Positions 25,015-33,145 of a stretch of 64,000 bases of DNA are shown here, piece after piece. The stretch lies in the NCBI GenBank assembly GCA_963702165.1, contig OY969722.1, positions 2,604,001 through 2,668,000 of the forward strand, read 5' to 3'. Both the position numbers and the translations under genes were made by a program. Source of the DNA: Terrimesophilobacter sp963702165. Lineage in GTDB: Bacteria; Actinomycetota; Actinomycetes; Actinomycetales; Microbacteriaceae. The notes under the pieces were generated by a model. That model did not search any database. It was given only the letters and a program-made list of their open reading frames with translations, and was not told the DNA's origin. Within the stretch, counting starts at the first letter, position 1. Each line of letters starts with the position of its first letter.

Positions 25015-26036
25015 CTCCGCGCGGCCAGCTCCAGCAGCGCGGCGAGGTTCTCCGGCGACGGCGAGAGTTCGCCCGCCTCGATGCGGTGCGCGAGTTCGAC
25101 CACCGCTGAGTTCACCGGGGAGCGGAGCCCGTGCTCGGCTCTGACCTTGACGACTCGCCCGTTGATGTCGTCAACCTCGCTGCGGCGCCCCTTCACCCAG
25201 TCCTGCAGGATGGTCGTCTTCGTGCCGGTCAGCACAAACCCGTCGAGAAGGGTGTCGAGCAGGAGCTCAACCACCCCATCCGGTCGATCAACCTCTGCCG
25301 ACGTCAGCCCGAAGATCGGAAGCACACCGAACCCCTGCCGATTGCCCGCCTCGAGCGCTTCTTCGCCGGAGCGGATCATGAGGTCCCGCATGCCGGGCAG
25401 CGCGACCGCTTCGAGCATCGGCAGCCCGAGGATGGCCGTGGTGACCAGGGTCGTCGCATTGCTGACGAGCTTCATCCACTTCGCCGCGCGGATGTCGTCC
25501 ACCACCTCGACGGTTCCAGCGTGACGCAGCAGGGCGGCGATCTCCTCCTCGCGGCCGGCCGTACTCGGGTCGGTGCTGCCAACGGCGAACCAGGATCGCG
25601 TCGGCCCCGAGTGGCGTTCGATGACGCCCGGCTCGAACATCATCGAGGAGATTTCGATGACGCATCCCATGGTGCGGTGCGCCCCGACGACATCCGCGAT
25701 CGCGTCGAGAGTCATGCCGTTCTGGACGCCGACGATCAGTCCATCGGGCGCGAGCAGCGGCTCGATCAGTTGCGTCGCCCACCGCGAGTCGTACGCCTTC
25801 ACCAGGAGAAGCACCACGTCGAACGGCTCGCGCAGGGTGGCGACTTCGCACAGGTGGAGGACTCGCACCGGCTGTTCGAGGGTGCGATCGGGCATACGAA
25901 TGATCGCGCCGCGCTCCCGCATTGCCTCGACGTGGGCCGGCCACTGTTCGATCAGCGTGACGTCCAGCCCGGCAGCGGTGAGGTCGGCACCGATGGATGC
26001 GCCATTGGCGCCGGCTCCGACAACGGCGATCTTCAT
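25011..26036 (-). CDS. Ketopantoate reductase (PanE/ApbA) family protein, paralog 1
   Basis: 341 aa. It begins with a Rossmann nucleotide loop (VVGAGANGASIGADL), followed by catalytic-region Lys/Asn motifs (VKAYDSRW, VGVQNGMTL) and the C-terminal signature (DWVKGRRSEVDDINGRVV), which matches the KGR-x-EID-x-x-NG region of ketopantoate reductases. Members reduce 2-oxo acids with NADPH. Two further paralogs lie nearby (26417-27454 and 27611-28630), so at least some probably act on another branched oxo-acid or hydroxy-acid in a catabolic route. The promoter region carries two ACTGAACAG-like sites. Confidence 0.88.
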   Translation of the reverse strand: MKIAVVGAGANGASIGADLTAAGLDVTLIEQWPAHVEAMRERGAIIRMPDRTLEQPVRVLHLCEVATLREPFDVVLLLVKAYDSRWATQLIEPLLAPDGLIVGVQNGMTLDAIADVVGAHRTMGCVIEISSMMFEPGVIERHSGPTRSWFAVGSTDPSTAGREEEIAALLRHAGTVEVVDDIRAAKWMKLVSNATTLVTTAILGLPMLEAVALPGMRDLMIRSGEEALEAGNRQGFGVLPIFGLTSAEVDRPDGVVELLLDTLLDGFVLTGTKTTILQDWVKGRRSEVDDINGRVVKVRAEHGLRSPVNSAVVELAHRIEAGELSPSPENLAALLELAARS

Positions 26037-26064
26037 CGGGAACTCCCTCGTTCCAAGTACTCAG

Positions 26065-26093
26065 AGTGAACAGCGTTAAGATGTACTGAACAG
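26065..26093. promoter_or_regulatory. ACTGAACA-type sites between ketopantoate reductase 1 and the Dabb gene
   Basis: AGTGAACAG at 26065-26073 and ACTGAACAG at 26085-26093 are near-identical and 20 bases apart. They lie in the divergent promoter region, 29-57 bases upstream of paralog 1 and 24-52 bases upstream of the Dabb gene. The same octamer recurs upstream of several other island genes. Confidence 0.6.
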
Positions 26094-26116
26094 CTTATCG
26101 CCAGCCTAGGAGAGCC

Positions 26117-26416
26117 ATGATCGTGCACAACATCGCCTTCAAGTTGAAGGAGACCGACCCCAAGCTCAAAGCGGATCAGGCGGCAGAGTTCAAGCGACGC
26201 ATCGAATCTCTCGAAGGCAGGATCCCTGGCCTGCAGTCGCTCAAGGTCGCCCTCGATGTGGGGAAGGTCGACGACCACTTCGACCTCGTGCTCATTTCAA
26301 CCCACGAGAGCATCGAGGATCTCGAGTCCTACCAGGCCGACCCGCTGCACGCCGCGGTCATCGAGTACGGCAAGACAATCGTCTCCGCACGAGCCTGCGT
26401 CGACTACGAAGCCTGA
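26117..26416 (+). CDS. Dabb (stress-responsive A/B barrel) domain protein
   Basis: 99 aa, the normal size of a single Dabb ferredoxin-like domain. It starts MIVHNIAFKLKE and has the typical alternating strands (LQSLKVALDVGK, HFDLVLISTHESIEDLESYQ, HAAVIEY) that dimerise into an alpha/beta barrel. Some family members are cyclases or decarboxylases acting on small aromatic or polyketide-like substrates; others have no known activity. A paralog lies at 55933-56265. The TGA stop at 26414-26416 immediately abuts the stop of the converging reductase paralog 2. Confidence 0.85.
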   Translation: MIVHNIAFKLKETDPKLKADQAAEFKRRIESLEGRIPGLQSLKVALDVGKVDDHFDLVLISTHESIEDLESYQADPLHAAVIEYGKTIVSARACVDYEA

Positions 26417-27454
26417 TCAGCCCCGAGCTGCCAGCGTGCTGAAGAGCTCGAGGTTCTCGATGCCGGGGGAGAGCTCACCTCGCTCAATCCGGTGAGCAAC
26501 TTCGGTAGCCGCCGCGTTCACGGGCGCCCGTGAGCCGGCCCTCTCCAGTACGTCGACGACGAGCCCGTTGATCTGGTCGACCTCGCTCCGGCGGCCCTTG
26601 ATCCAGTCGTGGAGCACAGTGGCCTTCGTCGTTGGCAGCGCGAACTCGGTGAGCAGCAGGTCGAACAGCGAAGAGACGAACAGCTCTGGCCGGTCCGGGT
26701 CAACGGCGTCCATGCCGAAGATCGGCACGATCTTCAAGCCCTGAGCGAGCACGGCGCGAACCGCTTCGTTGCCGGCTTCCAGCATCAGCTCGCGCATCCC
26801 GGGTTGCTTCGACGCTTCCAGGATGGAGAGGTCGAGAATCGCCGAGGGCACCAGCTCGGCTGCGTTGAGCACGAGCTTCATCCACTTCGCGCTCCGGATG
26901 TCGTCGACGACCTCGACGGTGCCGGCTGCGCGCAGCAGCTCTGCCGCTTGTTCGGCCTTCTGGTGTGCCACCGGGTTGTCGCTGCCAAGTGCGAACCACG
27001 TGTTGGCGTACAGGTTGTGGCGCTCCACCTCGCCTGGTTCGAACATGTTCGAACCGAGCTCGATCACGCCGCCGAGCGCGCGCTCCGCGCCCATGATGGA
27101 GACGACATCGTCGATCGACATGCCGTTCTGCAGTCCAACGACTACGCCGTCGTCCTTCACGAGCGGCTTGATGAGCTCGACGCCCCAGCGGGTGTCGTAA
27201 GCCTTCAGTACGACATAGACGATGTCGAACTGCTCGCGCATGGTCGCCACCTCGCACAGGTGCTTGACGTTGACCCGAGTGACCTCGGATCGACCATCGG
27301 CGGGCGTCGTGATCCGGATGCCGTTCTCGCGCATGGCCTCGACGTGCGCCGGCCACTGCTCGATGAAAGTGACGTCGTGCCCGGCCCTGGTCATGTCGGC
27401 GCCGATGGAGGCTCCGTTGCCGCCCGTCCCGACAATTGCGACTCGTGTTGTCAT
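26417..27454 (-). CDS. Ketopantoate reductase (PanE/ApbA) family protein, paralog 2
   Basis: 345 aa with the same architecture as its neighbours: VGTGGNGASIGADM nucleotide loop, LKAYDTRW, GLQNGMSIDD, AKWMKLVLNA and DWIKGRRSEVDQINGLVV. The catalytic Lys of the family is in the SAKWMKLVLN stretch. It is transcribed divergently from paralog 3, across a 156-base gap that holds a TGTTCAGT site and its inverted partner. The substrate is unknown. Confidence 0.88.
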   Translation of the reverse strand: MTTRVAIVGTGGNGASIGADMTRAGHDVTFIEQWPAHVEAMRENGIRITTPADGRSEVTRVNVKHLCEVATMREQFDIVYVVLKAYDTRWGVELIKPLVKDDGVVVGLQNGMSIDDVVSIMGAERALGGVIELGSNMFEPGEVERHNLYANTWFALGSDNPVAHQKAEQAAELLRAAGTVEVVDDIRSAKWMKLVLNAAELVPSAILDLSILEASKQPGMRELMLEAGNEAVRAVLAQGLKIVPIFGMDAVDPDRPELFVSSLFDLLLTEFALPTTKATVLHDWIKGRRSEVDQINGLVVDVLERAGSRAPVNAAATEVAHRIERGELSPGIENLELFSTLAARG

Positions 27455-27502
27455 GCACGTTCCTTCCGAGAAGCGAACCCCGAGGGTCGGAGTCCCGAAA
27501 AC

Positions 27503-27543
27503 TGTTCAGTCTAAGTAAACATTCATAGTAGCCTGACTGAACG
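27503..27543. promoter_or_regulatory. TGTTCAGT / ACTGAAC pair between reductase paralogs 2 and 3
   Basis: TGTTCAGT at 27503-27510 and ACTGAACG at 27536-27543 form an everted pair separated by 25 bases. It lies in the divergent promoter region, 49-89 bases from the paralog 2 start and 68-108 bases from the paralog 3 start. Confidence 0.6.
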
Positions 27544-27610
27544 CGACGATGGCGAGCGATTCGGTCGCGCCGGGGCCTTAGCGTCAACGACAACCGAGGG
27601 AGCAAATCGG

Positions 27611-28630
27611 ATGAGCGGGAAGAAAATCGCGGTGCTCGGCACCGGAGCGAACGGTGCCGGGATCGGGGCCGATCTCACGCGCGCAGGACTCGATGTCACC
27701 TTCATCGAACAGTGGCCGGCACACGTCGAGGCGATGCGCGCGAACGGCCTGCGAGTCGAGATGCCCGATGAGTCCACCCACACGGAGGTCAACGCGCTGC
27801 ACCTGTGCGAGGTGGCGACCCTGCGCGACACGTTCGACATCGTCTTCGTCATCGTGAAGGCGTACGACACCCGGTGGGTGTGCGAGCTGATCAAGCCGCT
27901 GCTGCACGAGCGCAGCCTCGTCGTCGGCCTCCAGAACGGCATGTCGATCGACGACATGATGGAGGTCGTCGGCCCCGAGCGCACCATCGGCGCCGTGATC
28001 GAGGTCGCGTCCAACATGTTCAACCCCGGCACCGTGGTCCGACAGACGCCGCCCGCCGGATCCTGGTTCGCGGTCGGCAGCGTCCACCCATCGACTCGCG
28101 GTCGCGAGCACGAGGTCGTCGAGGTCCTCCAGCACGCGGGCACCGTGGAAATCTCCGATGACATCCGCTCCTCGAAGTGGATGAAGCTGGTCGCCAACGC
28201 GGGGGAACTCGTGCCGACCGCCATCCTGAACCTGCCCATGGCCGACGCGGCCGCGCTGCCGGGCATGCGCGAGTTCATGGACCGGAACTGCCAGGAGGCG
28301 CTCCGGGTCTCACTCGCCATCGGCAACCGGGCGACACCGATCTTCGGGCTCGCCGAGGTCACAACACCGGATCCGGATGCCTACGCGATCGAACTGCTCG
28401 ACCTTGTGCACTCCAAGTGGACACTGCCTGACACGCTCACGACGGTTCTGCAGGACTGGCGCAAGGGCAGGCGCGGCGAAGTGAACGAGGTCAACGGCCT
28501 CGTCGTCCGGGAGGGCACTCGCGTCGGCGTCCCCACCCCCGCGAACCAGCGCACTCTCGAACTTGCAGCTCGAATCGAAGCAGGCGAACTTGAGGCACGT
28601 CCGGAGAACCTGGCCCTGCTGCTCGCCTGA
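27611..28630 (+). CDS. Ketopantoate reductase (PanE/ApbA) family protein, paralog 3
   Basis: 339 aa. Motifs are LGTGANGAGIGADL (NADP loop), VKAYDTRWV, GLQNGMSIDDM, SSKWMKLVANAGEL and DWRKGRRGEVNEVNGLVV. In this copy the usual KGRRSE is KGRRGE. It ends at a strong bidirectional terminator at 28636-28668, facing the FAH-family gene. The three paralogs are diverged, not recent copies, so separate substrates or stereochemistries are plausible. Confidence 0.88.
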   Translation: MSGKKIAVLGTGANGAGIGADLTRAGLDVTFIEQWPAHVEAMRANGLRVEMPDESTHTEVNALHLCEVATLRDTFDIVFVIVKAYDTRWVCELIKPLLHERSLVVGLQNGMSIDDMMEVVGPERTIGAVIEVASNMFNPGTVVRQTPPAGSWFAVGSVHPSTRGREHEVVEVLQHAGTVEISDDIRSSKWMKLVANAGELVPTAILNLPMADAAALPGMREFMDRNCQEALRVSLAIGNRATPIFGLAEVTTPDPDAYAIELLDLVHSKWTLPDTLTTVLQDWRKGRRGEVNEVNGLVVREGTRVGVPTPANQRTLELAARIEAGELEARPENLALLLA

Positions 28631-28635
28631 ACGCA

Positions 28636-28668
28636 AAGGACGCCCTGCCGATTCGGCGGGGCGTCCTT
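28636..28668. terminator. Bidirectional terminator between reductase 3 and FAH hydrolase
   Basis: AAGGACGCCCTGCCG at 28636-28650 pairs with CGGCGGGGCGTCCTT at 28654-28668 around ATT. A-rich and T-rich flanks (CGCAAAGG and CGCGTTT) make it rho-independent-like in both directions. Confidence 0.85.
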
Positions 28669-28679
28669 CGCGTTTCGCA

Positions 28680-29525
28680 TCAGGCCACGAACGACTGGCG
28701 CAGTTCGCCGATGCCTTCGACCCAGGTGACCAGCTCATCGCCCGGCGCGAGCCAGACCTGCGGATCCCGGCCAAGGCCGACGCCAGCGGGCGTGCCCGTG
28801 AAGATCAGGTCGCCAGGGTGCAATGTCACGATCGATGACAGGTGAGCGATCAGGCTCGGGATGCTGAAGATCAGCTGGCTCGTGCGACCGTTCTGCATCT
28901 CGGAGCCGTTGATGGTGCAGCCGAGGGCGATGTCGTCAGGGTTCGCAAACTCATCCGGGGTGACGATCCACGGTCCGGTCGGCGCGAAGCCGGGGAACGA
29001 CTTGCCGAGGTTGAACTGTGGGGCCGGACCCTGCCGCTGGGTGATGCGCTCGGAGAGGTCCTGGCCGATGGTGAGGCCGGCGACGTAGTCCCACGCGGCA
29101 CCCTCAGATACCGCTTTCGCCTCCTTGCCGATGACCGCGACCAGTTCGGTCTCCCAGTCGGTCTGTCCGTTCGGCGGCAGCGTCACGGTCGTGACGGGTC
29201 CCGTCAGGGCGCTGCGGTACTTCGTGAACACAACGGGAGTGGTCGGGACATCGAACCCGGACTCGTCGGCGTGCGCGTGGTAGTTGAGGCCGATCGCGAA
29301 GACCTGAGCCGGGGCAGGCGACGGCGCTCCGAGGCGCGAGGGGGTGAGGTCGGTGTCCGGGGCGGTGCCGTTCAGGGCCGCGGACCATTCGATGAACTCG
29401 GACCAGCGGTCGAAGATGTCGGCTGGGTCGGCGGTGAAGCGGCCGTTGCTGGCTCTCTCGACGTCGATCCCTCGCTCACTGGATGTAGCAAGGACGAGCC
29501 GTCCGTCAACATTGGCAATTCGCAC
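28680..29525 (-). CDS. Fumarylacetoacetate hydrolase (FAH) family protein
   Basis: 281 aa. The FAH fold is recognisable from FAIGLNYHAHADE, FTKYRSALTGP, TDWETELVAVIGKEA (metal-binding Glu residues), GLTIGQDLSER (metal Asp) and LIFTGTPAGVG. Such enzymes cleave C-C bonds in acylpyruvates, hydrate 2-oxo-pent-4-enoates or decarboxylate oxo-diacids in aromatic catabolism. It is 30 bases downstream of a 3-hydroxyisobutyrate-dehydrogenase-like gene and probably in one operon with the cupin and VOC dioxygenase genes. That context suggests a ring-cleavage-like product as substrate. Confidence 0.9.
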   Translation of the reverse strand: MRIANVDGRLVLATSSERGIDVERASNGRFTADPADIFDRWSEFIEWSAALNGTAPDTDLTPSRLGAPSPAPAQVFAIGLNYHAHADESGFDVPTTPVVFTKYRSALTGPVTTVTLPPNGQTDWETELVAVIGKEAKAVSEGAAWDYVAGLTIGQDLSERITQRQGPAPQFNLGKSFPGFAPTGPWIVTPDEFANPDDIALGCTINGSEMQNGRTSQLIFSIPSLIAHLSSIVTLHPGDLIFTGTPAGVGLGRDPQVWLAPGDELVTWVEGIGELRQSFVA

Positions 29526-29555
29526 GGTGGTTCTCTTTCTTTCGTTGGTTCGTGT

Positions 29556-30418
29556 TCAGGAGCGCTCGAGCGCTCGGGAGATGTTGGACATGTCGGCGTC
29601 GGCGAGGCCGATCTCGATGGCCCGGTCGAGGACGCGGATGTTGGCATCGGTGCCGGGAAGCGAGATCCCCAGGGACGCTGCGAGTTCCGCCGCCAGATGC
29701 AGATCCTTGTGGATGATCGTCACCGGTGCGTCCACCCTGGCCGAGTCCGGATTCAGGAACGCATCGCGCTTGTACTCGACGAAGTTCCCTCCGCCGGCGC
29801 TGGCGGCCAACACTTCGTAGAAGAGCTCTCGTTGCACGCCGGATCGAGTCGCCAATGTGATGGCCTCGTTCACCGATTCGTTCACCGCGCCGACCACGAC
29901 GTTGACCGCGAGCTTGACGACATTCCCCGCGCCCATCGGGCCGACGTGGAACTGTGCCCTGGTGAACTCGGCGAGAACCGGTTGGATGGCCTCGAACACC
30001 TCCGCCGAGCACCCAACCATCGTCGTGAGCGTCTTCGCCCGTGCGGCAGAGACGGTGCCGGACACCGGTGCATCCGCAAGCTGCACACCGTGCCGCTCCG
30101 CCTCGACGCTCAACTCGGCCACCGCGGCCTGGCCCATCGTTCCCATCAGGACGTGACGGTGACCTGGGCCCGCGAGCGCGAACAGTCCGTCGTCGCCTGC
30201 GAGCAGGTCGAGAGCGGATGCCGGGTCCGGCAGCATGCTGATCGTCAGAGACGTGCCAGCGATGCCCTCTTGTGTCGCGGGGAGCACTATCCCGGCACGC
30301 TCCAGTTCGTCGTCCTCGTGACGTAGCGGTCGTACGCGCTCACTCGGTGACCGGCCGCGGACAGGTGCATCGCGAACTGCTTGCCCATTCGGCCGATTCC
30401 GGCGATTCCGATGTCCAT
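29556..30418 (-). pseudogene. 3-hydroxyisobutyrate dehydrogenase-like oxidoreductase, one -1 frameshift as written
   Basis: The composite is about 287 aa. It starts at ATG 30418 with the NAD loop GIAGIGRMGKQF, runs to ...VSAYDRYV, loses frame near 30,321, and continues in another frame through SMLPDP, the substrate-binding DAPVSGTVSAA, and the catalytic-Lys region GNVVKLAVNVV to the end. Adding one base near 30,321 restores one protein. Family members oxidise 3-hydroxyisobutyrate, glycerate or related beta-hydroxy acids with NAD(P). This is the only clear single-base deletion in the left part of the island. Whether the gene is truly broken cannot be decided here. Confidence 0.82.
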
Positions 30419-30430
30419 GGGTGATCTCCC

Positions 30431-30904
30431 TTAGAGCTTCACGCCGTGCCGCTCGCCGAGTTCGGCGATCCAGCCATCGACGCCGGACACGCCGAATTCG
30501 ACCTGCAGCTGCTCACGTCGGCGCTTGTCATCCGGAGCTGTCGCTGCCAGGCGGTGGAAGTAGTCCTCGAAGTTGCCAGGCGAGCTGATTTCGAGGAACC
30601 GGGCCGGTTCGGATCCCGCATTCCACACCGTGTGCGGGACGAACCGTGGTCGCACGGCCACCTTCCCTGCTGTGGCCGTCCACTCCCGGTCACCGACCCG
30701 CACGCCCAGCTCACCGGACAGGACGATTGCGACCTGATCGTGATCGGTGTGCACGTGCGGCCAGACCAGGGTGCCCGGTTGCACTACCTGCTCAACGATG
30801 CTGTACGCGCCGCCGACCGTGGCGGCGAGGACTCGGAACGTCGTCGGCAATGCGCCGACGAGTACCTGTTCGCCCTCCTGGGGTCCCACTCCTGGCTCGG
30901 TCAT
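30431..30904 (-). CDS. Cupin-domain protein
   Basis: 157 aa. Cupin motif 1 contains PHVHTDHDQVAIVLSGE (His residues for metal binding), and motif 2 is GKVAVRPRFVPHTVWNAG. A hydrophilic C-terminal helix follows (DDKRRREQLQVEF). It is probably a metal-dependent enzyme acting on a small organic acid, or a dioxygenase-like protein. It lies 8 bases after the VOC dioxygenase gene and 12 bases before the hydroxyisobutyrate-dehydrogenase-like gene, consistent with one operon. Confidence 0.85.
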   Translation of the reverse strand: MTEPGVGPQEGEQVLVGALPTTFRVLAATVGGAYSIVEQVVQPGTLVWPHVHTDHDQVAIVLSGELGVRVGDREWTATAGKVAVRPRFVPHTVWNAGSEPARFLEISSPGNFEDYFHRLAATAPDDKRRREQLQVEFGVSGVDGWIAELGERHGVKL

Positions 30905-30912
30905 GGCCCGGC

Positions 30913-31521
30913 TCAGTAGACCTCAGGGAGGTAGATCTCCGGAATCACCTCGGGGACGTACTCGCCGAGGCGTGCGCGGCGGTGGATCTCCTGGAAGTCG
31001 AGTCCCGCGTCGCGGGCGTCCGCGAGCTTGTCCGGGTCGAAGTGGGCCCCGATGGGGTTGCCTGCGAACTCCGCCGAGAAGTACATCCATGACCGCGACT
31101 TCTCCCAGTCGCCGAACGTGTCCACCTGGATCTCAACGCCGTTGCCGTCCGGGTCCTGGTAGTACATCGACATGGTCATGCCGTGGTCGAGGTTGAGGAA
31201 CGGGCGGATGCCCACGTCGCGCAGTCGCACGAAGTTGTCGAGCCACTGGTCGAACGTCGCGTACTCGAAGGCGGTGTGGTGCAGCCCAGTGGTGTGTCCC
31301 TTGTCGACCGGGTGCTTGAGTCCGGGAGGGGACAGCAGCGCGATCCGGTGGTTCGCCGCATCGTTGGTCAGCCAGGCGCCGTGGTCACCGTGGAACACGG
31401 GGGTCAGGCCGGCGACCTTCTCGTACCACGCAACCATCTCGTCAAGGCGAAGCGTCGTGAAGGTGGTGTGGTGGAAGGTGGGGGCCACAATCGGGTGGCT
31501 GGGCGCGCGGTTCACAGACAT
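30913..31521 (-). CDS. VOC-family extradiol-type dioxygenase
   Basis: 202 aa, resembling the catalytic half of catechol/biphenyl-diol 2,3-dioxygenases. The metal ligands of the vicinal oxygen chelate fold are apparent: His in FHHTTF, His in GLHHTAFEYA and Glu in DGNGVEIQVD. The C-terminal extension (DPDKLADARDAGLDFQEIHRRA) is common in the type I extradiol subgroup of actinobacteria. It is first in the cupin/dehydrogenase/FAH operon. An ACTGAACA-N14-TGTTCAGT inverted repeat lies 77-106 bases upstream. Confidence 0.88.
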   Translation of the reverse strand: MSVNRAPSHPIVAPTFHHTTFTTLRLDEMVAWYEKVAGLTPVFHGDHGAWLTNDAANHRIALLSPPGLKHPVDKGHTTGLHHTAFEYATFDQWLDNFVRLRDVGIRPFLNLDHGMTMSMYYQDPDGNGVEIQVDTFGDWEKSRSWMYFSAEFAGNPIGAHFDPDKLADARDAGLDFQEIHRRARLGEYVPEVIPEIYLPEVY

Positions 31522-31839
31522 CGTCGTCCTCTAGTGTCAATGGCTAGCCGATCCAAGCTGATCGGTGAGTTGATGATAGGGCGTCCACGGCAGTGACACT
31601 GAACACGAGGAAAGCCTGTTGTTCAGTCTCACTTGACACATTCATCAGCTACATGAAACGATGCCTGCAATCGAATGCACGGCCGGTGCCCCTCACGGGC
31701 ACCTTGGGACGCGCATCCGGTCGGGATGAGAACGTTCTCAACCCGCTAGGCAACCGCGTGCTCAAGATCGTCGAGGCACCGGTGGCCTGCGATCACCCAT
31801 GAACACATCGCGCACCGCGATGAACAAAGGAGTTCACAG
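31522..31839. other. 318-base divergent promoter region, no gene
   Basis: This gap separates the VOC dioxygenase operon (leftward) from the ABC importer operon (rightward). It holds an ACTGAACA...TGTTCAGT inverted repeat (31598-31627), a TTGACA -35-like hexamer at 31633-31638 for the rightward direction, and an imperfect palindrome TGCAATCGAATGCA at 31666-31679 resembling LacI-family operators. The remaining 160 bases show no convincing open frame. Confidence 0.6.
31598..31627. promoter_or_regulatory. ACTGAACA-N14-TGTTCAGT inverted repeat
   Basis: Perfect 8-bp inverted repeat, ACTGAACA at 31598-31605 and TGTTCAGT at 31620-31627, in the divergent region between the dioxygenase operon and the importer operon. 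This is the clearest example of the octamer shared across the island. Confidence 0.7.
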
Positions 31840-33090
31840 ATGAATTCGAAGTCCCTTTTCGGCAAGGGGAGGAAGAGCCGGGTGTTCGCGCCCGTTGCTG
31901 CTGCCGCAGCGCTCATCCTCGGCCTCGCGGGCTGCGCAACGGATGGCGGGGAGCCGGCCGAGAGCACCGACGAGCCAATCGTCATCGGCGGCACGCTCGG
32001 GCTGACCGGTATCTACTCCGGTCCGTCGGCCGCGTATGAGGTCACCTACAAGTACTGGGCAGACGAGGTCAACGCCGCGGGCGGCATCCTGGGACGCCAG
32101 GTGGAGCTCAAGATCTACGACGACGAGTCGAACCCGACCACCGCCCAGCAGCTCTATCAGCAGCTCATCAACGAGGACGACGTCGACATCCTGCTTGCGC
32201 CGTACACCACGGCCGTCGGCGGCGCGGTCGTTCCGATCGCTGAGCGTGCGGGCAAGCTCATGGTCAACGCCGGCTTCGTTGCCAAGGAGCTTCACGGCAA
32301 GGCAGACCTCATGGTCAGCACCTGGCCGTACCAGGAGAGCGAGTACCCGCGTCCTCTCTTCGAGTGGATCGACACCCTCCCCGCGGACCAGAAGCCGAAG
32401 ACGCTCGCGGTTGTGAGCGCCCAGAACCCGTTCACTCTCGTCGCGCGCTCTGGCGTTAACGGCGAAGGCGGCGTGCTGAACTACGCGAAGGAACGCGGCA
32501 TCGATGTCGTGGTCGACGAAGAGTACGACCAGACCGCTACGGACCTGAGCAGCCTCATCTCGCGTGTCAAGCAGTCCAACGCGGACATGTTCATCGCACT
32601 CAGCCTGCCCAATGACGCAGCGCTCATCGCGAACACCGTCCTCCAGGCCGACTACCGCCCCGACATCTACTGCCAGTGCGGGTCACAGGTCACCACGCTG
32701 CCCAACTGGCCGGACACCGGCGACGCCGGCGTGAACGTGTTCGCAACGACCACATCGTGGCCGACCCTTCCCTACAACGGTCTGGAGGAGTTCTCCGACT
32801 ACATCCTGGGCAAGCTCTCCGTGCCGGTGCTGCCGGCGTACGCTTCGGCGGGTTACGCGGCCGGGCAGGTCATCCAGCAGGCCGTTGAGGCGACCAAGTC
32901 GCTCGACTCCGAGGTGCTGCGCGAGTACATCGGCAAGAACACCTTCGACACCGCGGTTGGCGAGATCAGCTACAACGAAGACGGCACTGTAGCCTTCCAC
33001 GCGCTGCTGCTGCAGTACCAGAAGGGCGGCAACGTCCTCGTGTGGCCGGGGGACGTGTCCACCGGCGACGCGGTGAAGCCGCTTCGCTGA
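31840..33090 (+). CDS. ABC transporter substrate-binding lipoprotein, branched-chain amino acid (LivK) type
   Basis: 416 aa. A lipoprotein signal with lipobox LGLAGC (Cys about residue 30) is followed by a type I periplasmic-binding fold (IVIGGTLGLTGIYSGPSAA, NAAGGILGRQVELKIYDDES). The ligand is unlikely to be a plain branched-chain amino acid, because the gene heads an operon inside a catabolic island. This family also binds amides, aromatic acids and other small carboxylates. The ATP-binding and permease genes follow at once, making a complete importer. Confidence 0.92.
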   Translation: MNSKSLFGKGRKSRVFAPVAAAAALILGLAGCATDGGEPAESTDEPIVIGGTLGLTGIYSGPSAAYEVTYKYWADEVNAAGGILGRQVELKIYDDESNPTTAQQLYQQLINEDDVDILLAPYTTAVGGAVVPIAERAGKLMVNAGFVAKELHGKADLMVSTWPYQESEYPRPLFEWIDTLPADQKPKTLAVVSAQNPFTLVARSGVNGEGGVLNYAKERGIDVVVDEEYDQTATDLSSLISRVKQSNADMFIALSLPNDAALIANTVLQADYRPDIYCQCGSQVTTLPNWPDTGDAGVNVFATTTSWPTLPYNGLEEFSDYILGKLSVPVLPAYASAGYAAGQVIQQAVEATKSLDSEVLREYIGKNTFDTAVGEISYNEDGTVAFHALLLQYQKGGNVLVWPGDVSTGDAVKPLR

Positions 33091-33145
33091 GTACTAGTCA
33101 AACCGCGTAATCGATAAACCGCACCAGAGAGGAGGTTGAGCGCGA

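Noticed and set aside
28842..30326. Plus-strand open frame of nearly 500 codons opposite the FAH and dehydrogenase genes
   Set aside because: Antisense shadow without motifs; the minus-strand genes are clearly homologous to known families.
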